DNA of 64,000 bases from Paragonimus westermani. Its lineage: Eukaryota > Platyhelminthes > Trematoda > Plagiorchiida > Troglotrematidae. Position 1 is the stretch's first letter. Every line of letters starts with the position of its first letter. Positions 50,801-64,000 of the stretch are shown here, one piece after another. The notes under the pieces were generated by a model. The model had not been told where the DNA came from. It saw only the letters and a list, made by a program, of their open reading frames with translations, and did not search any database. The stretch spans positions 1-64,000 of the forward strand of contig QNGE01000895.1 in the NCBI GenBank assembly GCA_008508345.1, given 5' to 3'. Made by a program: the position numbers and the translations under genes.

Positions 50801-52078
50801 GCACCAACGGCTTTCTCGTGCAGCTCACTCGTGTGTTGCGGTCAGGAGAGTAAACCAGGAGCGCAGTTTTTTCTTAAGACAAAGTTTGTGCATTAAGTTC
50901 ATACTGTTGCCACAGCAGCTAGCTGCGTTTACTTATCGACCTTACATATTTGAAATGTTGCATTGTCGTCGTATAGTAGACAGAGCTGCACAATCCAGTG
51001 ATCTGCGTTCTCTTTAAAATGAGCTGCCTCAGCTTCACAAGGTCTCATCGGGACGCTTTCAACACTAACCTTGTCCTGTCCTTGGAAATATTCACGGATC
51101 GCTAGGTTCATCTGGTCTGTCGTGACCACGACTACTTGAGAAACATTAGGTGGCCGATTGACTTTGAGTCATTGCCTGTACTGGTCACCTGGCGGGTTGA
51201 TCCGCCTCCATGTGTCCTAATTTTTGATCTGTTCTGACAATATGTATGTCACCAAAACTTCAGGTTACTTAGCAGAGGACAAGGAAAAAATGATTTCCAG
51301 GAGAGAACAAAAAGGGTAGCTGAGAGTAGTAGGCGTAATTTCACCGACCATGTGTACGGCATCCGAGAAAAGTAGATTCGATTAACTGTTCTTCTGGGGT
51401 TTCGGTGACAGCAGTTAAACTAGTGTAGAAGCAACTAGAAGATTGTCGCCGTCGGTAAATAGTAAAATGTCGATACATCGTTCGTATAGTGGAGAATAGT
51501 CAGCTTGATCCAACAGTTAATTGTCTACCATTTCAGGAAAATTATCAACTAGTGTTGGGGGCCGGAAAATCGCTCATTACTGAACTGCTAAATTATTTAT
51601 AAACATACTCAGGGAGCGCGACTGAATTATGTTCTATGCATATGAGAATTATTTTTTCAAGGTCGTATGGGGAACTTAGGGAAGGAACATCGTGAACCAA
51701 AACAAAGTTACTTGAAGTGGATTGTCTCATATAAGGCAACAGTTGTATGTAATAAGTGACCGTCAGCTGAGCACAGTTTTGTGATGTCTTGATGGTCATA
51801 TGCAGGTGGGTAATATTTGTAATTCCCTAAAATTGTACCGGCGGATTAATCGCAACTTTATTTCTTAGAGCCTAGGAGGTTCATGCAACAAATCGATTGG
51901 AGGGATAAGCAAGACGTATCAGATAGCGCAACCCACCTAACCAGCTGCTAGACAACTCGTTACGTTGGGCACTGGAGGACTAGGTTAATGAAGAAATTAT
52001 ACCAGTTCAACCGAACCAGCTGGCCGTTGCGTAATTTACTTGTTAGATTGCAGTTGCGAAGGTATGGTAATGCTAATA
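47865..52078. other. Spacer, no supported gene
   Basis: Stop-rich sequence with frames up to 99 codons (49,887-50,186, minus) and no motif. It holds one TATG tetranucleotide microsatellite near 48.86 kb. Confidence 0.4.
48857..48881. repeat. TATG/TGTA microsatellite
   Basis: About five consecutive TATG units with a slightly impure start and end. A simple tandem repeat. Confidence 0.85.
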
Positions 52079-52147
52079 AGTAGTCGGGGATTTGGTTTAT
52101 TTTCAAGTTGACCATCACTCACATTTGATCGCAGCCTTCGCATTCAA
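52079..52147 (-). repeat. tRNA-derived SINE, copy 5 (3' end only)
   Basis: Read on the minus strand this is the last 69 bases of the family: GAATGCGAAGGCTGCGATC, then GTGAGTGATGGTCAACTTG, then AAATAAACCAAATCCCCGAC. The 5' part, including the promoter head, is missing, as expected from incomplete reverse transcription. Confidence 0.75.
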
Positions 52148-52859
52148 AAGGTTTGTTGATAGCTTTAACAAGTTATTGACTATATGACCGTAAGAGGAAT
52201 CATATTCATGCGCGGTTATCAGCTGCAAGTTCGAAACTACGTTTTGACCTCCGTAAACCCATCGAACGTCAAACACATCTTAACAGCCGGTTACTTAGTT
52301 AACTTCTCACATCCTTCGAGACACACAATCACATTGCGAAACTGTTAGCGTTTACTGAGGTAGTAGTAGTCAGATAAGCTCGTTCATCTTGTTTGCATGG
52401 AAGACAACGATGCATTTGATGTTCCTGCTGTGCAGCTGGTCGAATCATCAGCGCGCGAAAGATTGAAACAGTCCGGACGATCCATTCACTTGTTGCTATG
52501 CCCGGCCGGTATAAAACAAACCGCTTTTATCTTAGAAACCGCTTGAAGTGGACCAACTTGTTGGCATCTCGCTACATAGCTTTTCTTTGTTTCGCCCAAG
52601 TATACACGTCAATAACGATAAAGTCATATCAGAAGGTGTTAACATTTAGTTCACTCTCTTCGGTCACGAACGCAAAACATTAAAACATGTGAGTAAAAGG
52701 ACGAATACGAGTCAAAAATGAAATGTGCTTGCGGACATACGAAAACTCCACATAGAGGACAGGGCTGATAATAATTTGATAGAGAAACTGCATGTGAAAA
52801 TTTAAAAGGTGCTGCGTAAACGCATGTGTGATGTCACATGTGCATGGACAACTCGTACC

Positions 52860-53990
52860 ACAGGCTTGCTAAATGGCTTACAAACATTCTTCATCCAACA
52901 CGTTAGACGTTCAGTACGTTTTGTGAAAGATTCTTCCAAACTAAAACGAACCTTGTCAAAAATATCGCTGAGTTCACACAGGGTGTATTCTATAAATTTT
53001 GACTCTTTATTCACAAACTTCCTCCCTGACAGGTAGGTGAATGTTTGCGCGATCTTATTCCCTGTCGAAGTTTACTCCTTTGCCTCCAAATTTGTTAACT
53101 AAAAAAATTCCTTTTGTGCGCAGATAATAACCGTCTTGAAAACGTGTTGACGTTGTAGCAGTGAGCGGTTCGTCGGGTTCAACATTTCCGAATATATTTT
53201 TGGGAATGACTGAATTACACCTATCTGATGTTGTAGATTGTGCAAGCCTCCGTGAGCGATACGGGGATGATATTTGGATTTTTATCACCAACGTTTGTTT
53301 TGTTCTAACCATGAACATTCTCGATTCCGTTCATCTTAATCCTCCTATTTGTTATGGGGAAAAAACAATTGAAGGTTTATCCTCTGCAGACGTTTTGCCC
53401 ACTAGACTGCAGGGTTGCATACTACAACGCTCAGTGCACCGTAAGAACACTTGGGACGGTTAACAGTTACAGTTTCCCTCTTTTGTACCGACAGTTTGAA
53501 AAGGTCTTGTGCGAACCTTGTTTCGCAGAGCCCGACGAGTATGGACTGATGACTGTCTAGAATGACAGGAGGGGAGTTTGAGGAAAGTGTTACTCACAAA
53601 CGGATATCGTGTGGAGTTTGCCGACATCCATAACAACAAGATACCGAGCACGACTACTGCGAGTACGGTTCCCAAGAATCGGTCTCTCCGAACCCACTTT
53701 TCAAAGGTGATCGCAAATCACAATCTCTCATCACTCGTACATCCCATGCGGTTGAATTGCGGTTGCTACTCATAATCAGGAGTGTCGCACAGTTTGTTCA
53801 TAACCGTAGTCTACCAAAATTTTCCGTCTCATGTGATCTACCAGTTCAGTTGCAATTGCCGTGACGTCTATATCGAAAGAACGGATCGGTGCCTGCGACA
53901 GAGACTGGCTGAACACACGCTGAGGTGGTTCATGTGCACGATGCCATAATAGACAATGGCAGCAGAATGAGTGAACCAAAATCGCACCTC
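52860..53990 (+). pseudogene. Decayed Penelope-like retroelement: reverse transcriptase plus GIY-YIG endonuclease
   Basis: Penelope-like elements encode a reverse transcriptase followed by a GIY-YIG nuclease. Landmarks in order: a fingers-domain segment FVKDSSKLKRTLSKI then SINFDSLFTN (about 52,917-53,015); a block ending TFPNIFLGM then ELHLSDVV; RERYGDDIWIF with the catalytic YGDD at 53,260-53,271 (relatives usually have YVDD); SVHRKNTW; LVRTLFRRARRV; LRKVLLTNGY at about 53,578; and the nuclease VIYQFSCNC...DVYIERT...LRQRLAEH at 53,833-53,928. From about 53,140 on, one frame carries all these blocks, broken by at least four stops, with a frame change near 53,040-53,140 from the first part. 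In the nuclease the usual YIG reads YIE. No terminal repeats were found; the boundaries are approximate. Confidence 0.85.
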
Positions 53991-56900
53991 GTCCATCTCA
54001 AGACGTCACGATAACTCCGTCAACCTGTTCGGCGTTTAATTGCACAATCGCGGGCTTGAATTACTCGTGTGTACTAGACAGTGGTAATCAATGCTCGCCG
54101 TCCTGTTCTGTGTGTATATAAACAGTTAGCACAAGTAATTCTTCTGTTCTGGAGCTAATGGCAATCCTTGATTCACGTAATACCAATCATCTACCGTTGC
54201 ATTTGCTTGAGCTCTCCACCTGTCTCATATATACATTACAATATTCCATGTTCGAGATTGAAGATATCAAGCGAAATATTAATCTCTCGCAATAAATGTC
54301 TTCTCTCATTTTTGGTCCACTGGATTAGGGGAATTCAGTATTTTATACAGAGGTGTACAACTGGTTGCTTATTTGTGACAAACGAAGATATAGGGTTTGT
54401 TGCGATCTCATGCAATCACAACGTATTTACAAAGTGAAGATGATATTGAAGGGCACATATCTTTGTTGAGACAGAGCCCTATCACGAGTTCTATGTACTG
54501 TTTTTCAGCAATAAAAAGAACACGTCCGTCGTGAAAATCAACAGATGTTTCAAAAATGTGCACTCCATAAAATGCTCGATCATGTTAACCGAACTTGAGT
54601 AAAGCATTTATATTTGAAAGTGTTTTTAGTTTCATTTTTCTTTGTTACTATTTGAAAATTGTGCGCATTTTAATATCCCCGGTCAACAAGATGTTTGCAC
54701 ACGTATTTCTCTTCTGCTTTATGGCTACTTAATTTTGCATGGAAGTAGTAAAAATCTGAGTTGTTAATCTGAGCATCTGCCTTAATCGACTACCCATTTC
54801 GCATTGACTAGGAATAAAACCGGCTCAGTTCAACATTTCTCGCAAAATTCGAGTGATCTTCAATTGGTGGAAGAGAGATGGCGACTAGAATTGATGCGAT
54901 AGCTATTTCATCGGCAGCTTTCAGACGTATCACGAGAGAGTGTGAGTAAAACGTCTTTACATATTTGGCTAGCCGAATCATACTTTGTTGATATGTCATA
55001 TCACACAACATTCATACTTTTCTGGACGATGATCATGTGGTGCAATCGTTTGAGTGACATTGAATTCGCTGAAGTTACACACGCCAATTCTCGTTTCATC
55101 TGGTTGATTCACTATTGCACTGATAATCACCAGTTTTAGTTACACTCGCATTTGGAACAGTGAATAAAACCGAGGGCTGCCTGTTCGCAATTCTCCCCAA
55201 AATGGATTTCTGACTTGAAGGTTAGATTCGAGGAGTTTAAATAGAACCGCTGGAAAATCTACCCCTGTGACCAGCACGGATAAGAAGTTGACTTGCGATG
55301 TTGTAGGGAATTGGAATTGCTACGAATGAAAGATTTCGGGCCATTGGTACCTAAGGAGTGCTCCAAAGTACCTTCTATATAGCATTGAAAAATATCTACT
55401 TGTTATTGTTTTCTCGAGAATAATAAAGACTCGGATGTGAGCTGGGTGATGTGGTGTGTTTGGTAAGCAACAGATAAATTAAGGTTTCACATTAAAATAT
55501 ATATGGCAGGCAAACACATCTGAGGTCTGGTATTGAAAACTACGGTGGACACATGCGCAAATTTTTAAATTAGATCGAAAAAGAAAAATTGTATAACAAA
55601 TTCTTCAAAATTACGTTACACTTAAGGATAAACTTGATTTTGGAATAGATGAATTTTTAACTTCCATGGACTTGTTTATCTCGTGTAGCAGCAAGCTAAC
55701 AATTGTTACTTACGCCGCGTGCGTGGACTACTTCCGCGATGTTTGGGATGCTTCAACATATGAATATATTATGTCTATATACCTTCCAGGTTCATGAATA
55801 AATAGTGAAGATGCGCAATTACAGTGAAGCGAATATCTGAGCACTTTTCTCTTGACAACTTTTAATATTTTTCTTATCAATAAAATACTAAGTGGAGTTG
55901 GCACAATTCTTTGTGAACAAAATTTAAAACTGTGCGCATTCAAAATAATTTGTTTCTCATCAAAGAGTTGTCAACTGATTAACCAGCTGACTAACTAATT
56001 ATATGTGTCAATTTTCGTCGTCCCGAAAGCTGACGATGTCATTTAGTTTCGCACCATTTGCCTCCATTTTCTGTTTGATTGTCGCAGTTCTGGTTGCTTA
56101 TGAGTGTCAAAGCTTTCGTTACCATTTTACACGATGGAATTCTTTGCTTGTAAGATTACGTTTAAACTTTCACTCTTGTAACTTCTATTCCCACTTCCAG
56201 TTACGACCGATTTCATGATACAGTGCTGGAAGGAGTTTTTGATGTACATTTCAAAACAGCAGCTCCCAAGTTAGAAGTTCTTACTGCCGGTACACAATAC
56301 ACATCACTCAGATAATAAACGTCTGAACGAACACCAAGTTTGCAACTTTTGGGCTGTTTGTCGTGAAATTAGTCCACTCAGTCTACAATCCTACAGGGAT
56401 GGTGATGCGTTGTTGAGTCATAGTCTGCCAGTGATAAAATTCCTCAGACAAGATTTGTATAGTTGTTGAAGTAGGTGTGAAAATAAAAAAATCGGAAGAA
56501 CCGAACGGAATTAAAGTAGTACTTTGAAAGTGTGCTGTTATCGCTGCCAATTACCTTGCACCGTAACCACCGGGGTCTGATTCTAGTCTAGTTAAAACAT
56601 ACATAACTTGTGTACGTTAAATGGGTACAATTCCTGAGACATGCGTGTTGTGGGCTCATATAATTATAGATAAGATTTTTGGCAGGTAGTTGAAGAAAAT
56701 AGGAGCAAAGCTTAAACGTTGTTCGTTGGTGAGCTCAAAGCATTTTGGCGTGACCATGGCAAATTTGGTGGTTTGAGGTATATTATGTCTGATTCGACTG
56801 TTTGGTGTTTTTATATCACTCATTAATAAAAGAGTGCTTAATGAAATCTTTGTGCAAATCATGTAACGCCATGCTGTTAGTTAAGATGCAACAAGCGGAA

Positions 56901-59900
56901 TGGACAATCATATTGTGAGAATGTGTTGCAAGCGGTTGTCACTCTCGGTTGGTAAAGATGTTTGAACTTCATACTATTTGATTAATGTGAACAAGCAATG
57001 CTTTTGAGCAGTTATAACTGTTGGTAATGGAAACGGACTGGAGCGGTTTCTTGACGCTTAAACGTTTAGTCTATCAGGGCTCAGTCACAAATGGTTCTGG
57101 TTGACATAAGCGCTATCATTTCTCTGTAAATGCGATAATGTTTTTCTCATAATTTCGGTTGTAGATTATATGATTTTAACTGAACTAATTAGTCGTGATG
57201 GCGTGTTTACCAGTTGGTTATATATTATCAGTCGTTCGTTTTTTGTTCAGAATCACTTAGCCTATTCGACCGTTATCCACCAGCGAGCGTGGCTGAACAG
57301 TGATATGCAATAAGTCAACGTTAATCAGCATTTGGATGGTAAATAAATAAACAAGGACTTTGTCTCGAGAACGCAGAACGGAATGTATCGTCCTTCCGCG
57401 TAAAGATATACATTGCTTGCTGGCTCAAACACATGTGAAGTCCGAGTGTGGCGCTAGTTTTTGAGAGGTGTCCAGCCGGATTTCTCTACCCAATCATGGT
57501 GACAGTGTGACTATTCAACAAAAAAGAGTTAACAATGCTCTTTAATGTTCTTTCACAGTGTACAGTCAGATTAATCATTGTATTTCGTTCACTTATGTTA
57601 CTACTCAAAATGTCACAATCCACTCATTTGTGAAGTTCCAAACTAGATTTAATCTAACGTCAGATTTACGAAGGGTTCCTCCGATGCTGAAGTAGTCTTC
57701 ACGATCAGTGATTCTGCTAATGCAGTGTGTCTCAAAATTTCAGCTGTATTTTTAGTTATTCATTTATGCATGCTGTTGTTTGCGAATGCTCCTGCGTTTT
57801 AGTGGAATTAATTGTACTTTCTAAAAGGAGGCGTATTACAAAATCCAGCGCAGGATGTTAAGAGCAACCAAATTTGATTAGTCAAATCGGAATAACTATT
57901 CCAAAAGACGTCGACCTGAGTGCCAGAGAAGTAATTACAAGCCTATATAAGAGACTATGAACTGAGAGAACATTTTTGAGAAGGGTCAGAGTTCTGTTAA
58001 AGATAGGCAATGAAAACATAAGGTCAAAGTAAGTAAATTTGTAAGGCTTATCACTGATATACCAATTGGAAAATTTCAGTAAGCTGGTGGTTAGGTAGCT
58101 TTCGAATTTGTTAATCTAACTTTTGCCCGCGCACTATGTTTCTACTTGTCGGTAGTAATCGAGGTGACGTCTGCCTCATTTCTGTATTCACAAACCAACA
58201 CCTAAAGTTCTGTCATTTTAAGCCCTCAGATTACACTCAACAATAATGGGTATCAAACTTTGAGTCAACGTAAACAGAACAGTTGAGAACGGGCGAGTCC
58301 TCCCATACCACTTTAAACCGCAGGCCAATGTTTAACATCTGTTTACAACCTTTACTTTGATGCACAGCAGTAGCGGAAACTTGGTACTTAATGTACATTA
58401 AGTTCTGAGTGAATGTTTCCACAGACAAGTTGGCTGACCTTTTGCTAAATATCGCGTAGTCCAGAATCTCGTACTCTGTTGTCACATCACTACGCCACTG
58501 AACAACTTATTTAAGCAGAAACCTAGAAAACGTAGCCGGAAGAGAACCTGTTCTTCAAGTCTAGAGAAAAGTTTTGTCTTGTATGGAAACGTTAGTTTGA
58601 GGTTTAATAAACGTACAGATGTGTACACAACTGCAGAGGGAGTTGTTCAGACAGACACGTGGTCTCCAAATTGAATGGACACTTGCCTAAATCAGTTTAG
58701 AAGTCCTTGTTACGGGAGAACGGCAATCTTGTTAGAACAAGTGAACAACCAGCTTTCTCAGTCGTCCTGACCACTGACCACGCTCTCGATCCATCTTGTG
58801 CATTCGGGATCCTGTTACGTTGTTTTAAGCCAAAATTCTTGCATTTTGCTGAAGCGGCCACAACCAGTCTGCTCGCTGTGTTCAAACACAACAGTTCACG
58901 AACTTGTTCATTCTCTAGACTTGATGATCTATCCTAACCCGTTTATTGAATATCCACCTTCTTAGTCGTTTGCTTTATAAAACCTGTCAGTGTTGTAATT
59001 TTAGTACTAACGGGTCAACACGAAATGCTTGTATCTACCAGTTTAAATGCTTCTACTGCTTTCGTTATTCCATAGAAGACCTCTCATGTATGCCAACTCA
59101 TTCTGTATTTTAGCAGGTGTAGCTATACATTCACTTACCCGTATCACTAACTGTAGCCAATCAGGCTATAGCAAACGCCAATCTTCTGTCGTTTCTGCCG
59201 TTAACCAGATAAGCAGCTGTATATACACGCAAGAAAATATCAATACTTGTGAAGTAACTGAGAGCCAACCATTCACTGACGGGAGCTAAATAAATGAGTA
59301 TAGTAGGTTTGCATTCGTATGGATAAGTTGGTTGGAAAATAGCCGTTACAACTCTAATAGCGACCAGTGACCGTAAATTCCGAACGGCCACAGGTTGCCT
59401 CTACGCGTCCTCACACAAGTACCCTCTGCGTACGCTAGTTATATAAGAGCGGATACCAACTCGAAGTTTTGGCGCATGCTACAACTGTTCGAAGTTAACT
59501 CGGTGTTGTTTTAGGTTACCTTTTGACCGCCTTACTCCGGTAATTCAAAATGTAATCAACGTTTACTCAAAACTCTTCCAACAGTTGCCAAGTGAGTACC
59601 GCTGAACACAAATCGAGCGCTTAACACACGAAATCTTTTCAAATTGTTTTGAGATATATTATATGATTTCGAAGTCAAGTAAACCTCATAGTTTTGATGC
59701 CGTCTAAACCCAAAAATCGATGGTCTTTCAGGAAAAGCTTTAGATATGTTCGTTGGATGGGTGTCATCTGTACTACTGTTAGCTAAAACTAGTGAACGAT
59801 ACAACATAAATGAAAATATCTGTGGTTTGCACAAAAAAGTGAGACATCTTCGGTGCGTGTACGGGCCACCACATACGACTTCGTTAGACGTCTATGGTAC

Positions 59901-62712
59901 AGTAGAACACTAAAGTACAACAAACAAACGGGTGATCAATTCTCATGTTAATTGTGAGCGAATAAGCAAATAATGGCGTATATTGCAAATATCACTTTGA
60001 CACTGTTGGTTTTTACTTCGCATGTTGATCACCTTTGGATTCGTGTTCGACTGACAAAAATTCGCGAACAGTAATGTTTCATTAAAGCAGTTTTGAAATG
60101 TGTTTAGGAAAAGTTAATGAAATCTACGCCATACGGGAGAGATGACTTCTGGACAAATTTCGGTTGTGATTCTCTTAAACTATATTGCAACCGAAAAATA
60201 TTGAATAGCTGTAAATAGTGTCTTATCAGTGTATGTTATCTCACAGTTTTCTAAATTTTTGAAAAGACATTGCAGGTTTTCCGTCGTATTTGATTGATTA
60301 AGAATCCATTTCAAAATCAAAGGATTGCTCATTCATCGATTGCTGCGATTTTTGAATCTCTTATGTCTTGGGTAATCAAGCGATGTGAAACAGGTTGGAG
60401 AAAATTGGTGTACGGAATAGTTAGCAGCAGATGAGAGGAATTATGGCAATATCCAGTTCCAGTTCATCTTTTTTATGGGCAGAGTGGTGTCAAACATTTT
60501 GCCACCTTAACGCATGTTGTAGGGTTTAGTGCTGGAAAATTTTTGTGGGTTTTAGACAAAGGCCGGAAGTATGTTATTAATTTTAGAGAACCGTTGCGTT
60601 GGTTTTGCATGTCTTTGAGGCTATACTGAAGGGTAACCCGAAGTCTTAACCGATAGAGTTTACTCTGCTGTTCAGCCATCTATGGCTATTGCGCTGTGGG
60701 TTTTGTGATCAAAATCACCATAAGGAAGGAAAAGAGGTCACACTGGTCTTCCTGTGTCCAGTCGCAAGTGGTCGGTCATCGGGTAGGAGTGGTGTAAAAG
60801 ACATTTATGTCAAAAATCCATGCGGTCATCCGGACTTTACAGATTTAGCATGATTATGGTTGACACACGCGTGCTAGTTGTGATTGGCAAGAGGTCAGTC
60901 ACAGTCATCCTAGATCGAGAGGCAGATAGTTGAGTCACGCGTGATCCAGATATAGATCATGACTGTGTGACAATGTTCGTGGTGCGAAAGTCGAATCTTC
61001 CAACACTTTCATAATTTGGTGCGTTCCCAGTGGAAGGAAAATCGTCATTGCTTTCAGTGTTCAGCATCAAATCTACTCCGTTACCTCCGTACTGCTTCAA
61101 TGTAAATTGTCATAAGATAAGTGTCTTTGATTCCGTAAACATCAATCGGTCAGTTATTCCTGAATAATGAGTCGTTAAATTGCAGTAGTATTCAGGTTGT
61201 ATTACCACTTAAGTGAACTGTTATTTTGATAGATACCTAAAATAGCTGTGTTTATGTTTGTTCAGTTGGTTGTCTGTCCCATGCGGTTAGAATATTTGGT
61301 TTGTTGTGTACTTTTTTTTTATAATGAATCAGATAATGGCGCCTCACTTGAAAATGCCTCAACATCAATTAAACGTTGGAATGTCTTCGGAGACACTGTT
61401 GGTGCAAATTTTATTTGCCATGTTGCCGAAACGTGAAATATGTTTCACAGCCCTGCCCAACATTTTGCGATGACAGACGGGTAGTTGGTCGGTTGTGGGC
61501 ATACACAACCACGAAAGTCTGATGGCTGCTTTTAATGACCACGTGATCAAGAGATTGAAAGAAAATTGCCAAGTTTTGTTTTCTACAGCAAACATTAAAC
61601 TTATGACGTTGAATGAAGTGTCGATACAAATTAGTCTTGCTGTTTTCACTCCCAAAATGTCGTCCAATTCCGGCATTCTCGGAACGTTTGGAACTCCTAC
61701 TCTTATGTCCGTTCGTTGTCTTTAAGCCCTGTTTTCTGTTAGCGTATTTTAGAAAACTGTTTTTTTAACTGTATGAGTGAAAACGGTGACCAGCGATATT
61801 TATTATCGATAAAACAGAAAGAACAGGGAACCAGATTGCTATTGTTTTATTTTTCACAGTCCAAACAAAATGACAACGGATAACCAGTTTTAACGTCTCG
61901 AGTTCTTCTGATATTATTAGAAACATTTCCTAACCACTATTTTTCAATAGATAAAAGTTTGCCTGAAAATACTTGATTTTACAGTCTTTCGTACTGCTTA
62001 CATTTCCAAATTTCTTCGATAACTAATTTCATCTCGATGTAAACTGATTTATTCTTGAAGAGAAGACATCCATAGAAACGCTTCACAACAAATTGCTGCG
62101 AAATTTCACAGAATTTGGAGTTGGTTATGAAAAATGATTTCTACCGTACGTGCATCTCGTTTGCACACCCTCTGTTCAAACAATTAACTCGGATCCCTTC
62201 TCCAATCCACTTTATATGTGAAACCAATTTCGTGAGCAGTAATTGTTCAGTAAACAATAATAGAGGAACTCTCATAAAAAATAACTCGGAAGTTGGACCG
62301 TATTTGTTTTCGGACAGAAAACCTCGATGAATTCGAACAAAATCTGACCCAACGAATGCCTTGATTAGCTTTACGATGATGAATTAAGCGCCGTTTTTAA
62401 TGACAGAAAGGCCTAGTTCGCACTTACGTTGTTTGTTTATGTGCCGACAGTCAACTACCAGTTAGTTTTAGCGGTAAAACTAATGGATTAACGTGAACTT
62501 TTGCTAAATCATTCTATGAAGTCTGAATTAGAATCCGAACCTTAGAGCTGAAACCGAAAATCAGAAGAATTTGCACGCTTTGACCATTATATATATAAAT
62601 AAACCATACGTTCTGGAATTGCTTTGTGATCATTATTAAACATGGTAAATGCAGACAATCCTTCCAACAAAAAACACCGACAATCTAAAATACAGCCTAG
62701 CATTCTTAATAA
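53991..62712. other. Spacer, no supported gene
   Basis: About 8.7 kb of AT-leaning sequence. The start may hold a few more decayed Penelope-like residues (to about 54,120). Later frames, the longest 103 codons at 61,365-61,676 (minus), show no recognisable motif. An imperfect inverted repeat lies at 60,898-60,971. Confidence 0.4.
60898..60971. repeat. Imperfect inverted repeat
   Basis: GTCACAGTCAT at 60,898-60,908 pairs with ATGACTGTGTGAC at 60,959-60,971, leaving a 2-base bulge and a 50-base loop. The biological role is unknown and it may be chance. Confidence 0.4.
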
Positions 62713-62762
62713 GGCCGGAGAGTTCGACTTGTCACTGAAGTCCTAATCGCGGTGTTATCGAT
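62713..62762 (+). repeat. Short unclassified repeat ahead of SINE copy 6, related to 41,501-41,550
   Basis: The two stretches share the start (CCGG), TTCGAC and an exact AAGTCCTAATCGC, with about two thirds identity over 50 bases by eye. Both lie upstream of a SINE copy (about 40 bp and 100 bp). They may be part of a second repeat family or an alternative SINE head. Confidence 0.4.
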
Positions 62763-62858
62763 TAGAGTGAACAGGACAGTTACTGGGTCTCCTCTCGAGA
62801 CGATCGGAAAACCTGATCAATGTTTACACGCGAACGTGGTTGGGCGTTCAGACTCGAT

Positions 62859-63085
62859 AATTCGATCATGCCTGATGTGAGGTGAATGGCGAATTGGCCA
62901 ACAGGGTTGCCTCAGGAAGAGCGTGGCCGGAGTTCGGATCTCGGCTCTGACAAGGATATGCATTAGTAACAAGCTATAATGAGAGTGAAACCGGAATCTG
63001 GTGCTTATTTTCGAAAGAGGTAGGCTGGAATGTCTACCTGAGTGCGAAGGCTGCTATTAAATATTGGTGGAGTTTAACTAGAAAC
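62859..63085 (+). repeat. tRNA-derived SINE, copy 6 (complete but diverged)
   Basis: It starts TCATGCCTGATGTGAGG, has a mutated A-box (TGGCGAATTGG) and a B-box-like GAGTTCGGATCTC, then the body with AAGGATATGCATTAGTAAC, GAGAGTGAAACC, GAAAGAGGTAGGCTGG and a weak tail. It carries more substitutions than the copies at 29.3 and 38.7 kb and so is probably older. Confidence 0.7.
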
Positions 63086-64000
63086 GTAAAAATAGTCATT
63101 GAGTATCGTCATGCGAATCCCACAACAACAGTTACCATATTGCTTTGTATCCTAACATACAACACTAAGCTTTATCTGATCCATCACTCTGATTTGGTGA
63201 AGTGTGTCGAATGAAAGTGGAAAACAATCAGACTCCAAAAATCATCTTTCGAAGTGGATAACTGAGTCGTTTTGTGATTAGGCGAGCCTCAGTTTTCCAT
63301 TCATCTACACATCATCTAGTTCGTTTCCGTTAATCGTCTGTTCATCCCTTTCCACAGATACTTACAATTGAAGTCACAGGGTTACATTATGTTTCAAAAT
63401 TGTTAAACAGCCCTTCAAAATTTACAGCTCGATCACTTTTGGTGTGAGTTTTGAGAATCCGAATTTTTGTTTGTTCTTCTCTCAGTATTTAAATATCAAC
63501 CGTCGGTGATCCCTGGAAAAGAAGACTGCCGAAATATTTCTTGTTCTATCAGCGTGCCCACTTTGTTTCGTACAGTAAAGTAATCTGATATGCTTTCAAC
63601 CTAGTTTTACCTTCTAGTTCAAGTCCACGTAAATAGCATTCAGTATTTGGACGAGCCTTTACCATCAGTGCAAGTATTTCACGAATCAGTATTTCTTTCT
63701 GTAGTAATCTCTTGACATTAGTTTCCACTTCTTGGCATCTCTTTTAAAGAACTGAGGGGTACATCCGTAAAAACCTTGTGGGTTCATGAATGAAATAAAC
63801 AGTTGAATCATCTTGAGTGACTTGGATTTTTCAACTCACCCACACTGTCGATCCCGTAATCCTGAAAGTTAGTGCCGAGTAACAGCTGTGGTTCAAGTTT
63901 ACCTAGATGTTAAAGTATAACTGATGAGGTAGGAGCGTAATAATGAAGTAAATGTTGTTTTAACCCTCGACAGTTTAAGGAACTTACTGATGAGTAGTCG
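63086..64000. other. Spacer at the right end, no supported gene
   Basis: AT-leaning, stop-rich sequence without a recognisable exon, RNA gene or repeat. Confidence 0.4.

Noticed and set aside
53055..53318. Minus-strand 87-codon frame
   Set aside because: It is antisense to the Penelope-like reverse transcriptase, whose motifs lie on the plus strand.

Overview
The window looks like animal nuclear DNA, and a parasitic flatworm (trematode, liver-fluke-like) is the best guess. The reasons are: small coding exons separated by introns of 1.2 to 10.8 kb, stop-rich AT-leaning spacer, a tRNA-derived SINE family, and decayed Penelope-like, non-LTR and Ty3/Gypsy-type retroelements. I see no bacterial operons, rRNA or CRISPR. 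The phylum is inferred from gene and repeat style and is not proven by the sequence.

The one gene I can assemble is on the minus strand, from 32,021 down to about 11,519. It is a TIKI-type (TraB-domain) metalloprotease, a family known to cleave Wnt ligands. Four exons join in phase: exon 1 (31,767-32,021, signal peptide and polybasic linker), exon 2 (24,332-24,889, first GX2H motif GTLH and the conserved Glu), exon 3 (12,904-13,513, middle of the TraB domain with long extra loops) and exon 4 (11,523-11,676, end of the domain). The second GX2H motif, GAGH, exists only after splicing, because its third residue (Gly) is split G|GA between exons 3 and 4. Read to the TGA at 11,519-11,521 the product is 526 residues, close to the family's usual length of about 500. 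That stop overlaps a perfect splice-donor consensus, so a further C-terminal exon remains possible.

The rest is intron or intergenic DNA with mobile-element debris. At the left end (about 708-1,148, minus) lies a decayed Ty3/Gypsy-type integrase. Six copies of one SINE family lie at 29.3, 38.7, 41.2 (minus), 41.5, 52.1 (minus, 3' end only) and 62.9 kb. A 5'-truncated LINE C-terminus with a nearly intact frame lies at 37.7-38.4 kb, and just beyond the neighbouring SINE is a perfect 24-bp palindrome at 39.1 kb. A GC-rich, possible solo LTR lies at 47.6-47.9 kb. A decayed Penelope-like element, with reverse transcriptase followed by a GIY-YIG endonuclease, lies at 52.8-54.0 kb.

No second host gene could be assembled. 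Several open frames of 60-155 codons remain unassigned and are treated as probable chance frames unless listed.
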